In this document: piece after piece, positions 4,565-10,648 of the stretch | How positions within the stretch are numbered: the stretch's first letter is position 1 | Layout: the number at the start of each line of letters is the position of its first letter | Source: Planctomycetota bacterium | GTDB lineage: Bacteria; Planctomycetota; Planctomycetia; Pirellulales; Thermoguttaceae | Assembly: GCA_021784975.1 (NCBI GenBank) | Contig: JAJYGU010000049.1 | Location: 1 to 10,648, forward strand | DNA: 10,648 nucleotides | Reading direction: 5' to 3' | Made by a program: the position numbers and the translations under genes | Notes under the pieces: generated by a model | Told to the model about the DNA's origin: nothing | The model's input: only the letters and a program-made list of their open reading frames with translations | Databases searched by the model: none

Positions 4565-6562
4565 TCAAGCGGTCTGCTTCAGATCGTCGAAGTGGATCTG
4601 GTAGAGCCGGCGATAGAGATCGCACCGCCCCAACAGGTCTTCGTGGGCACCGGCGTCGAGCACCCGCCCGCCCTGCATCACGACTACCCGATCGGCGAGA
4701 GACAGTACCGCCAGCCGATGGGTAATAATGATCGCGGTGCGGCCGCGAGTGAACGTCTCCAGCACCTGCTGGATCGCCTGCTCGCTCTCCAGGTCGACCT
4801 GGCTGGTAGCCTCGTCGAGAATGAGGATGGCCGGGTCGCGAAGGATGGCGCGGGCCAAGGCGATCCGCTGCCGCTGCCCGCCGGAGAGCGAGTTGCCCAG
4901 CGCCCCGGCCGTAGTCTCGTAACCGTGAGGAAGTTCGTGCTCGATAAAGCGGTGGGCATGGGCCTGCTTGGCCGCCTCGATCACTTGTTCGCGGGTAGCG
5001 GTCGGCATGCCGTAACGGATATTGTTGAAGATCGTATCGTCGAAGAGCATGGTCTCCTGGGTGACCAGGCCAATCTGACCGCGGAGATCACGGAGCCGCA
5101 GTTGGGTTAGGGGCACGCCGTCGAGCTTTACCACGCCGGAGGTGGGATCGGCGAAGCGTGGAATCAGGTTCGCCAGGGTGGTCTTGCCGCAACCGTTGGG
5201 ACCCACGATGGCCACCGTCTCACCGGCCGCGATTTGCAGATTGACGTCCTCTACCACCAGCTTGCCCGGCTGATAGGCAAAACTGACCTTCTCGAACCGC
5301 AGATCCAGGCAATGGCGGCGGAAAGGGGCGGGCTGTTTCGGGTCGCGGACCTGCGGCTGGCGGTCCAATCGGGAGAAGATACGGTCGGCGGCGGCGCTGC
5401 CGGCCTGCAAGCTGCTGAAAATATCCGACATTTTGCGCATCGGGTCGGCCATGCCCGCCAGCAAGGCGAAGAACGCCAGCATCGCCCCGCGGCTTAACGG
5501 GCGGTCACACATGTGGATGCCCAGCAGACTCGTCTGACGATTTAGAATCAGCGAGGCGCCGGCCATCATCGCCAACGAGACGGTAATGATGCCGAGGACT
5601 TCCATCAGTGGGTGGGTAAGGGCATCGTAGCGGGCGATCCGCATGGCTTTCTGATAGTAGCGCTTGTTGTTGCGGTGAAATCGCTTGCGTTCCTGCCGCT
5701 CATTGGTGAACGCTTTGACGATCTTGATGCTGCGGAAGGTCTCTTCGAGGGTCGTATACAGGGCGGCGATCTCCTCCATCGCCCGGCGGTTGGCCCGCTT
5801 GAGCGTCTGCGCCAGCCATCGGAGCAGCAGGGCTGCCAGCGGGGTGACGACAAGTGTCAGCAACAGCAGTCGCCAACAGAGGCAGGCTGCCAGCGCCAGG
5901 CAGGCCACCATCTTGAGCGGTTCGCGGATCAGTCGGCCAAAGAGCGATTCCAGCCCGCCGGCCACCTGGTTCATGTCGTTGGTGAAGCGGCTCATCAAAT
6001 CGGCGGTGCCGTCCTCACTGAAGGCCGCCAGATCCATACGCAGGGTGCGGCGATAAAACCGCTTCCGCAAATTGAAGGCGGAAAGCTGGGCTAACCGGGC
6101 CGCCAGCACGTTATTAAACACCACGAACGCGTCTTTGATCGTCGTGCCCGCCACCAACAGCACGGTGATCAATACCAGCGTATAGAAAGGGCTAGCGGGC
6201 GTGTACTGGTCGATGTAAGGCTTGCCGCGCTGGTAGCTCCACAGGGCCCAGCGCTCGGCGTTCAACTCGGTTTCCAGGTCGGCGATTCGACCCTCGACCT
6301 TGCGATCGCCGCCGGTGGCTGCCAGCTCGCCGCGCAGCTCCACTAAGGCTGCCGATTTCTTCTCGATCGTCGCTCGGCTTTCGCGGATCTTTCCCTCGAT
6401 CCACTGGCGCATCGACTGGTCCTGGAAGACGACCTCCACCACCGGGTAGACCGCGCTGAGGTTGGCCCCCCAAAACGCGGCCACCACCAGCGCAGAGACG
6501 ATCGTCGCCGCGAAGGTGAACTTGTGGTGGACGGCCATCCGTACGGCTCGGATGAAATTCAT
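4565..6562 (-). CDS. ABC transporter half-transporter, MsbA-type, permease fused to ATPase (665 aa)
   Basis: An inner-membrane exporter half-molecule that works as a homo- or heterodimer; lipid A/lipid or drug export is typical of the family, but the substrate cannot be read here. The N-terminal transmembrane domain spans residues 1 to about 395 with six expected helices. The ATPase domain has Walker A GPNGCGKTT (454-462), Q-loop Q502, signature LSGGQ (559-563), Walker B ILILDE (579-584) and switch His615, all intact. The ATG at 6562 was chosen because MNFIRAV leads straight into helix 1; the frame is open 56 codons further up, but that part looks non-coding. No SD precedes it. Family members are usually 570-620 residues; the extra length is a charged, coiled-coil-like insert at about 50-115 between helices 1 and 2. 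It is transcribed leftward, apparently alone. Confidence 0.93.
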   Translation of the reverse strand: MNFIRAVRMAVHHKFTFAATIVSALVVAAFWGANLSAVYPVVEVVFQDQSMRQWIEGKIRESRATIEKKSAALVELRGELAATGGDRKVEGRIADLETELNAERWALWSYQRGKPYIDQYTPASPFYTLVLITVLLVAGTTIKDAFVVFNNVLAARLAQLSAFNLRKRFYRRTLRMDLAAFSEDGTADLMSRFTNDMNQVAGGLESLFGRLIREPLKMVACLALAACLCWRLLLLTLVVTPLAALLLRWLAQTLKRANRRAMEEIAALYTTLEETFRSIKIVKAFTNERQERKRFHRNNKRYYQKAMRIARYDALTHPLMEVLGIITVSLAMMAGASLILNRQTSLLGIHMCDRPLSRGAMLAFFALLAGMADPMRKMSDIFSSLQAGSAAADRIFSRLDRQPQVRDPKQPAPFRRHCLDLRFEKVSFAYQPGKLVVEDVNLQIAAGETVAIVGPNGCGKTTLANLIPRFADPTSGVVKLDGVPLTQLRLRDLRGQIGLVTQETMLFDDTIFNNIRYGMPTATREQVIEAAKQAHAHRFIEHELPHGYETTAGALGNSLSGGQRQRIALARAILRDPAILILDEATSQVDLESEQAIQQVLETFTRGRTAIIITHRLAVLSLADRVVVMQGGRVLDAGAHEDLLGRCDLYRRLYQIHFDDLKQTA

Positions 6563-6966
6563 CGCGCGCAATCCCGTGGTTCGACCGGCTAAGCGGATTC
6601 CCCACACCCAAAGGCGGTCGCTACCCAGATCGGGTGGGTAGCCGTTGGTCCCATGAAACCTTGCCCGTGACAGGCATCCCGACGCGGCCTCCTTGTAACA
6701 GATTCCGACACTTCCTCCAAGGCCGATCAAGCGACTGTGGGGCCGATCATCCGGGCAGTCTGAATAGCTTGCGCAAGGATTATGGTTCGTTCTTGAGGGA
6801 GCTATCGGATTTGCCGATTTTCTGGACTCTGCGGGTCGTTACGCCGATGTCTGACAAGCAGGGGGCTGGTGGTGACGCCGGAAGAGACCCATGTCCGGCC
6901 CGGCGGGGACGATGAGCGAACCAGTCTCGTGCCCGAATCACCGAGGAACCAAAGGAATCATCCAAG
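6563..6966. other. 404-bp divergent intergenic region
   Basis: This holds the control regions of the leftward ABC gene and the rightward lipoprotein. Visible items are an 8-bp-stem hairpin, GCTACCCA (6620-6627) with TGGGTAGC (6635-6642); a short SD-led ORF at 6621-6677 on the minus strand; and a 9-bp direct repeat GGCCGATCA (6721-6729 and 6741-6749) with a 20-bp period. I found no convincing -35/-10 pair for either gene. Confidence 0.5.
6621..6677 (-). CDS. Possible 18-codon leader ORF upstream of the ABC gene
   Basis: ATG at 6677..6675 follows AAGGAGG (6694-6688) with 10 nt spacing and reads MPVTGKVSWDQRLPTRSG to a TAG at 6621. The stop falls inside the 6620-6642 hairpin. It is out of frame with the ABC gene, which itself has no SD. 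Such a layout could be a leader peptide controlling the transporter, but a chance SD-ATG pair is equally possible. Confidence 0.25.
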   Translation of the reverse strand: MPVTGKVSWDQRLPTRSG

Positions 6967-7203
6967 ATGAAACGCGTGATCTTTTTCTTATCGGTGGCAG
7001 TCGTATCGGCCGGTCTGGTCGGCTGTCGCATTGACGGCGAGCAATGCGCCTGCCGCGGCTACCGTGGCGCGGGCGGCGCGGGTGGCGACGGCGGGGCAGA
7101 AGTGGCCCAAGGGCCGCCCACTGGCCAGGTGGCCTATCCCTACTACACGGTTCGCGGCCCGCGCGACTTCCTCGATAAGAACCCGGAAAGCATCGGCCCG
7201 TGA
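6967..7203 (+). CDS. Small glycine-rich lipoprotein (78 aa)
   Basis: A short signal peptide with positive start (MKR), a hydrophobic core (VIFFLSVAVVSAG) and the lipobox LVGC at 17-20 predicts lipid attachment at Cys20 after cleavage by signal peptidase II. Two more cysteines follow (27 and 29, CAC), then a flexible Gly/Ala stretch (34-43) and a C-terminal tail beginning YYTVRGPRDFL and ending NPESIGP. I recall tails of the form YYT.RGPRDFL...P.SIGP in many small planctomycete proteins; their function is unknown to me. AAAGGA (6951-6956) lies 10 nt before the ATG. The gene appears to be monocistronic and ends in front of a large palindrome. Confidence 0.8.
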   Translation: MKRVIFFLSVAVVSAGLVGCRIDGEQCACRGYRGAGGAGGDGGAEVAQGPPTGQVAYPYYTVRGPRDFLDKNPESIGP

Positions 7204-7223
7204 CGCGTACCGGGTGGGAAATT

Positions 7224-7284
7224 GTAACCCGAAGCGTAAGCGAGGCTCAGTCATGGGGCCTTCCTCGCTTACGCTTCGGGTTAC
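7224..7284. repeat. REP-like palindrome with 22-bp perfect arms
   Basis: The left arm (7224-7245, starting GTAACCCGAAGCG) and right arm (7263-7284) are exact complements over 22 bases around a 17-nt loop. It lies between the converging lipoprotein and ribD genes, 21 bp past the lipoprotein stop, and could end transcription from both sides, although neither flank has a clear T-tract. From memory, closely similar GAAGCGT.AGCGAGG sequences are abundant between genes in Pirellulales genomes, so this is probably one copy of a dispersed family. Confidence 0.8.
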
Positions 7285-7315
7285 GATGCGGCTGTGAACA
7301 GTCCGGGGGAGCCTC

Positions 7316-8437
7316 TCATGCTATGGCGTCTATCGTGCGCTCGACCCGGGCGCGAAGGTAGAGATCGCTGCCGAGTTGTCGGACCTCCGGCGGCTCCAAC
7401 GATGGAGCGAGCGACAACGTCGCTATTCCTTCTCCGACAATCGGGCCGCGGGCGGCCACGCCGCCCAGCAGTTTCGGCGCGATGAAGACGTGGACTTCGT
7501 CGACGTGTCCGCCGTCGAGCAGACTGCCTAGGAGCTGTCCACCCCCTTCGACCAGCACGTTGGTCAACCGCCGTTGCCCCAGGGCATCCAGCAGGCTTTC
7601 CAGCCGGGCAGCGTGGCTTTCGCCCTCGCAAACGAGCACTTCGCAGCCGGCGCCGCGGAGCCGCTGGCGGTCGGACTCGCTGGACTGCCGCCCGACCGCC
7701 ACCAATACCGGCGCTTCGCTGGCGGTCCGCACCAACTGGCTCTCGGAGCGAAGGGAGGCGCGGGTGTCGACGACGATCCGCACCGCGGTGCGCAGACCGG
7801 GCGGTCGGGCTGTCAGCAGCGGATCGTCGTGGACGGCAGTCTGTCGGCCAACCATCACCGCGTCGACCCGCCCCCGTAGCGCATGCACAAGCGCACGCGA
7901 CTGGACATTGGAAATCCAGCGGCTTTCGCCGGTGCGGGTGGCGATTTTGCCGTCGAGCGTCATAGCCCACTTGGCGATGATCCACGGCCGGTGGCGCTGG
8001 TTGAGCTTCATATAAGGGGCATTCAGGCGGCGGGCCTCCGCTTCCAGCAGCCCTACTTGCACCGACACGCCGGCGGCCCGCAATTCGGCGATTCCCCGGC
8101 CGGCCACGTCCGGAAACGGATCGCGCTGGGCCACCATCACGCGGCGTACACCGGCGGCGATAATCGCCCGCGTACAAGGCGGGGTCTTGCCGAAGTGGCA
8201 ACAGGGTTCGAGGGTGACGTAGAGCGCGCCCACCGCCGCGCGGTCGCCCGCGATGCGTAGGGCTTCCACTTCGGCATGGGCGCCGCCGAAGCGGCGATGC
8301 CAGCCTTCGCCGATGATCTCCGCCCCACGGGCGACCACGCAGCCGACCATGGGATTGGGCTCGACCCGCCCTTCCCCGGCGGCGGCCAGTTCCAAGGCGC
8401 GTCGCATGTGCCAGGCGTCGAGTTCGTTCGGTTGCAT
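7316..8437 (-). CDS. ribD: RibD: bifunctional diaminohydroxyphosphoribosylaminopyrimidine deaminase / 5-amino-6-(5-phosphoribosylamino)uracil reductase
   Basis: Catalyses the second and third steps of riboflavin synthesis from GTP in the cytosol: zinc-dependent deamination, then NADPH-dependent reduction of the ribose. The deaminase domain (about 1-145) has the zinc and proton-shuttle motif HAEVEA (His54, Glu56) and PCCHFGKTPPC (78-88, zinc ligands Cys79 and Cys88). The reductase domain (about 150-365) begins with the conserved AKWAMTLDGKIA (155-166) and holds the glycine-rich VEGGG (296-300). At 373 residues the protein has the normal length of about 360-380. The start at 8437 puts MRRALELA at the usual N-terminal distance. 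No SD is seen. It follows the FHA gene by 47 bp on the same strand and is probably co-transcribed. No other riboflavin genes or FMN riboswitch are visible. Confidence 0.96.
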   Translation of the reverse strand: MQPNELDAWHMRRALELAAAGEGRVEPNPMVGCVVARGAEIIGEGWHRRFGGAHAEVEALRIAGDRAAVGALYVTLEPCCHFGKTPPCTRAIIAAGVRRVMVAQRDPFPDVAGRGIAELRAAGVSVQVGLLEAEARRLNAPYMKLNQRHRPWIIAKWAMTLDGKIATRTGESRWISNVQSRALVHALRGRVDAVMVGRQTAVHDDPLLTARPPGLRTAVRIVVDTRASLRSESQLVRTASEAPVLVAVGRQSSESDRQRLRGAGCEVLVCEGESHAARLESLLDALGQRRLTNVLVEGGGQLLGSLLDGGHVDEVHVFIAPKLLGGVAARGPIVGEGIATLSLAPSLEPPEVRQLGSDLYLRARVERTIDAIA

Positions 8438-8484
8438 GGCGGCAGCGCCCAGATCCGATAGCCGAAGCCCGGACCGTAGGATCG

Positions 8485-9057
8485 CTAGGTTTCCTTGGAG
8501 TCAGGCGGAGGAACCTTGCTGTTGCCGGAAGCGTCTGGGTCGGTCGAGGCCAGCGCCATTGCCAGTTCGCTGTCCAAAAGATTGGGTCCCGAGGTGGCCG
8601 ATTGTGAGACCGCCTTCAGGATCGCAAAATCGTCGGAATTACTTGCCGAGGGTCCTACCTGCAGGGTGTTCGCCGGGGCGGGCTCGACGACTTCGAGATC
8701 GGCCGTCTCGGCCTTGGCCGAGGCGTCCTCGGCGGGCACTGGCTCGGGCAAGGCCGAGAGATCGCCGTGGTATTCGTACTCGACGCGGAAGGTCAGCGGC
8801 CCAAGGCTAAACTCGGTCCCCGGCGGCAGCGGCGCTTCCTTGATCGCGCGCCCTTGAACCAGCGTGCCATTGAGGGATCCCAGGTCTTGCACCATCACCA
8901 GCCCGTCTTTTTCGTACACCTGACAGTGCTTGCGGCTGATCGTCGAGTCGCCGATTCTCAACTTGGCCTCGCGGCCGCGTCCCAAGATGGCAGGCAACTC
9001 CAAAGAAATGGTGTTCTTGGTCACCCTCCCTCCGACGACGACCAGCTTGGCTTCCAT
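8485..9057 (-). CDS. FHA-domain protein (190 aa)
   Basis: Residues about 1-95 form a forkhead-associated domain, a phosphothreonine-binding module. The conserved positions are all present: LGRG (25-28), SRKH (41-44), and LGSLNGT (59-65) with the phosphopeptide-contacting Asn63-Gly64. Residues 96-190 are acidic, rich in Pro, Ala and Ser, and probably disordered apart from a short helix near 141-172 (DFAILKAV, LLDSELAMALA). There is no signal peptide or membrane segment. It probably acts as an adaptor in Ser/Thr-kinase signalling, of which planctomycetes have many; its partner is not in the window. It is transcribed leftward ahead of ribD, 47 bp away. No SD precedes the start. Confidence 0.9.
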   Translation of the reverse strand: MEAKLVVVGGRVTKNTISLELPAILGRGREAKLRIGDSTISRKHCQVYEKDGLVMVQDLGSLNGTLVQGRAIKEAPLPPGTEFSLGPLTFRVEYEYHGDLSALPEPVPAEDASAKAETADLEVVEPAPANTLQVGPSASNSDDFAILKAVSQSATSGPNLLDSELAMALASTDPDASGNSKVPPPDSKET

Positions 9058-9158
9058 AGATGCACCGAACTCGATCTGCCCCGTACGGGCCGACGCACGC
9101 TAGCTGGGACTCTCCCGACCAAGGACATCTCTCTCAGTCCGAGCAGAGAACACCACTT

Positions 9159-9187
9159 ATCCTAATCAGGCGCCGACCGGCTAGCAA
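9159..9187 (-). promoter_or_regulatory. Possible promoter of the FHA-ribD operon
   Basis: On the minus strand TTGCTA (9187-9182) and TAGGAT (9164-9159) are 17 nt apart, matching four of six bases each to the sigma-70 consensus. The leader would be about 95 nt long. Confidence 0.3.
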
Positions 9188-9520
9188 CTGGTCGAGGGCC
9201 TATCGCGAATTTTGTGTCAAGGGGGGCGCACGGAAGGGGAAGTCCCATTTTGCGGCGCGGCTGCCACAAGAGTCAGGACGGTCCCCTAACCGACGACTTT
9301 GGTGACTCGGAACGATCGGCGCGTAGAATGGTTATGGCAAGAGAGGGAATGTTGGCCGACCCGTCCGGAACCGCCGAGGGTTCGGAAAAACGATGCCGGC
9401 CCGTGGCTGCCCACGGCCGAGAGGCAGCAAGAGCTGTCTTTTCGGCTCCTAGGCGACCCGAGTGGGGGGATTGCGCCGGGTAGCGTGGCCCTTGGGAGGC
9501 CTGACGGCGGTCAATTGCCC

Positions 9521-9548
9521 TTGAACGCCGCCACGGGCGGTCTATAAT
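9521..9548 (+). promoter_or_regulatory. Promoter of tRNA-Gly
   Basis: TTGAAC (9521-9526) and a perfect TATAAT (9543-9548) are separated by 16 nt. The start would be near 9555, about 17 nt before the mature tRNA. It may also transcribe trigger factor, since no terminator is evident after the tRNA. Confidence 0.7.
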
Positions 9549-9571
9549 TTCGGGATTCGCCCCAGAACCAA

Positions 9572-9644
9572 GCGGGTGTAGCTCAGTTGGTAGAGCACGA
9601 CGTTGCCAACGTCGTTGTCGTGGGTTCGAACCCCATCACCCGCT
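9572..9644 (+). tRNA. tRNA-Gly(GCC)
   Basis: A complete cloverleaf of 73 nt: acceptor GCGGGTG with CACCCGC, D arm GCTCAGTTGGTAGAGC, anticodon stem CGACG/CGTCG with loop TTGCCAA (anticodon GCC at 9605-9607), T arm GTGGG-TTCGAAC-CCCAT, discriminator T. CCA is not encoded. It lies 56 bp upstream of the trigger factor gene. Confidence 0.97.
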
Positions 9645-9700
9645 CTTCAGACGGCTGTCGATGGCCGTCAAGGGCTAGCACTTCAGATTATGGCTTGATT

Positions 9701-10648
9701 ATGTCCGACCCCGAGAACCGCGATTCCGACGAAGCCCTGTTGAACGCCGGCGAGGCTGCCGGCAGTGATGTCCAGGCCGGCGAGGAAGCCGTGGAAGAAA
9801 AAGAGAAGCTTGCGCTGGAGGTGAAGGTCGATCGCCGCAGCACTTGCGAGCGACACGTCACCGTCACCATTCCCCGCGAAGACATCGATCGCTACTTCGA
9901 TAAGGAGTTCACCGAGCTCATGCCGACCGCCCATGTGCCGGGCTTCCGGCCGGGGCGGGCGCCGCGGAAGCTGGTGGAGAACCGCTTCCGCAAAGACATC
10001 GCCCAGAAAGTAAAGAGCGAGCTGGTGATGGATTGTCTGGGCCAGGTCAACGACGAGCAAGACCTGTCGGCCATCAGCGAGCCGGACTTCGATTTCGAGG
10101 CCGTCGAGGTGCCCGAGAAAGGGCCGCTGACCTTCGAGTTCGACATCGAGGTGCGTCCGGAGTTCGAGTTGCCGAAGTGGAAGGGGCTGGTGATTGAGAA
10201 ACCCGTCCGCGAGATCAGCAGCGCCGATGTGGAGGAGACGCTGCAAAGGATTCTGGCCAATCGCGGTCGGCTGGTGCCGTTCGACGGCCCGGCCGCTTCA
10301 GGCGATTACATCAGCACCAACTTGACCTTCCGCTCGGGCGAGAGCCAACTCGCCCGCGCCGAGGAGGAAGTGATTCGCCTGCGGCCGGTATTGAGCTTCC
10401 GCGACGCGAAGATCGAGAAGTTCGACCAGTCGATGGCCGGCGTCCAGGCCGGCGAGACCCGCCAGATTGAAACCCAACTCAGCGACGACGCTCCCAACGA
10501 GCAGCTTCGCGGGCAGAAGGTCACGGCGATCTTCGAGGTGCTGGAGGTCAAGAAGCTGGAGATGCCGGAGCTGACCGCCGAACTGCTGGCCGACCTGGGG
10601 GATTTCGAGTCCGAGGCCGATTTGCGGGACGCCATCCGCGACCAGCTC
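9701..10648 (+). CDS. tig: Trigger factor, ribosome-associated chaperone and prolyl isomerase (first 316 residues, partial)
   Basis: Binds the ribosome at the tunnel exit and protects nascent chains. The N-terminal ribosome-binding domain (about 38-150) has the signature GFRPGRAPRKLVENRF (81-96), matching the family GFRKGK.P motif. The FKBP-like domain (about 190-285) and the start of the C-terminal domain (from about 287) follow; the gene runs off the window edge without a stop. About 35 acidic residues precede the normal start of the family (EVKVDRRSTCE), an unusual but plausible extension. The ATG at 9701 is used because an ATG 11 nt earlier hits a stop after two codons. No clear SD is present. 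The FKBP-like domain appears weakly conserved, so isomerase activity is uncertain. Confidence 0.95.
   Translation, partial: MSDPENRDSDEALLNAGEAAGSDVQAGEEAVEEKEKLALEVKVDRRSTCERHVTVTIPREDIDRYFDKEFTELMPTAHVPGFRPGRAPRKLVENRFRKDIAQKVKSELVMDCLGQVNDEQDLSAISEPDFDFEAVEVPEKGPLTFEFDIEVRPEFELPKWKGLVIEKPVREISSADVEETLQRILANRGRLVPFDGPAASGDYISTNLTFRSGESQLARAEEEVIRLRPVLSFRDAKIEKFDQSMAGVQAGETRQIETQLSDDAPNEQLRGQKVTAIFEVLEVKKLEMPELTAELLADLGDFESEADLRDAIRDQL

Larger units (their letters stand above)
9058..9571. other. 514-bp gene-free region between divergent transcription units
   Basis: No credible coding frame is seen on either strand. It contains a possible leftward promoter for the FHA-ribD pair (9159-9187), a 6-bp-stem hairpin around 9401-9416 (CCGTGG/CCACGG), and the tRNA-Gly promoter at 9521-9548. 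Confidence 0.5.

Noticed and set aside
4264..4604. Overlapping plus-strand ORFs of 90-91 aa downstream of the PadR operon
   Set aside because: They start inside a terminator hairpin, run through a pyrimidine-rich tract, have no SD and show no recognisable motif.
6721..6749. 9-bp direct repeat GGCCGATCA with 20-bp period as a regulator site
   Set aside because: Two short GC-rich copies with no nearby promoter or regulator; could easily be chance.
7281..8201. 306-aa minus-strand arginine-rich ORF overlapping ribD
   Set aside because: Out-of-frame shadow of ribD in a GC-rich gene. The ribD frame has all catalytic motifs.
9683..10246. 187-aa minus-strand ORF opposite trigger factor
   Set aside because: Antisense shadow; the plus strand carries a clear trigger factor signature.
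1..10648. CRISPR arrays, retron or defence-system signatures
   Set aside because: No regularly spaced repeats, reverse transcriptase, nuclease or other defence gene is visible; the PadR/HAAS cassette has no such motif.

Overview
The window looks like a piece of a Planctomycetes chromosome, probably a Pirellulales-like bacterium. The support is indirect: a GC-rich genome, weak or absent Shine-Dalgarno (SD) sites on the core genes, a tiny glycine-rich lipoprotein with a C-terminal tail I associate with planctomycetes, and an intergenic palindrome I recall from that group. Family and lineage statements are from memory; no database was searched.

Left part (1 to about 1622) reads as the end of an integrated element. 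It carries only small leftward genes of unknown function: one cut by the window edge and a translationally coupled pair, the latter headed by a perfect SD site. It also has two copies of one 30-bp intrinsic terminator in opposite orientation and a very large imperfect palindrome. Its right edge is marked by the 3' half of a tRNA-Leu(GAG) at about 1623-1677, which starts in the anticodon arm, has no 5' half in the window, and is followed by its own 13-bp-stem terminator. This is the arrangement left when a tyrosine recombinase integrates into a tRNA gene.

Middle part (1678-4330): the chromosome resumes with a complete tRNA with a CAU anticodon on the minus strand. A rightward three-gene operon follows: a PadR-family repressor and two tandem paralogous membrane proteins with an N-terminal HAAS / 'permease prefix'-like helical domain. 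The PadR promoter contains a perfect palindrome between its -35 and -10 boxes, and the predicted start site falls on the ATG, which suggests autorepression and a leaderless transcript. Downstream, before a convergent gene, lie five consecutive stem-loops.

Right part (4565-10648): a leftward MsbA-type ABC half-transporter with an unusual hydrophilic coiled-coil-like insert between its first two membrane helices; a small rightward lipoprotein; a 22-bp-arm palindrome; a leftward pair coding for an FHA-domain protein and RibD (riboflavin synthesis); a gene-free stretch of about 500 bp; a tRNA-Gly(GCC) with a good promoter; and the first 316 codons of trigger factor, which runs off the right edge.

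Most of the right part is ordinary housekeeping content. The parts that deserve attention are the tRNA-Leu junction with the element to its left, the PadR/HAAS cassette, and the hairpin-rich intergenic regions.
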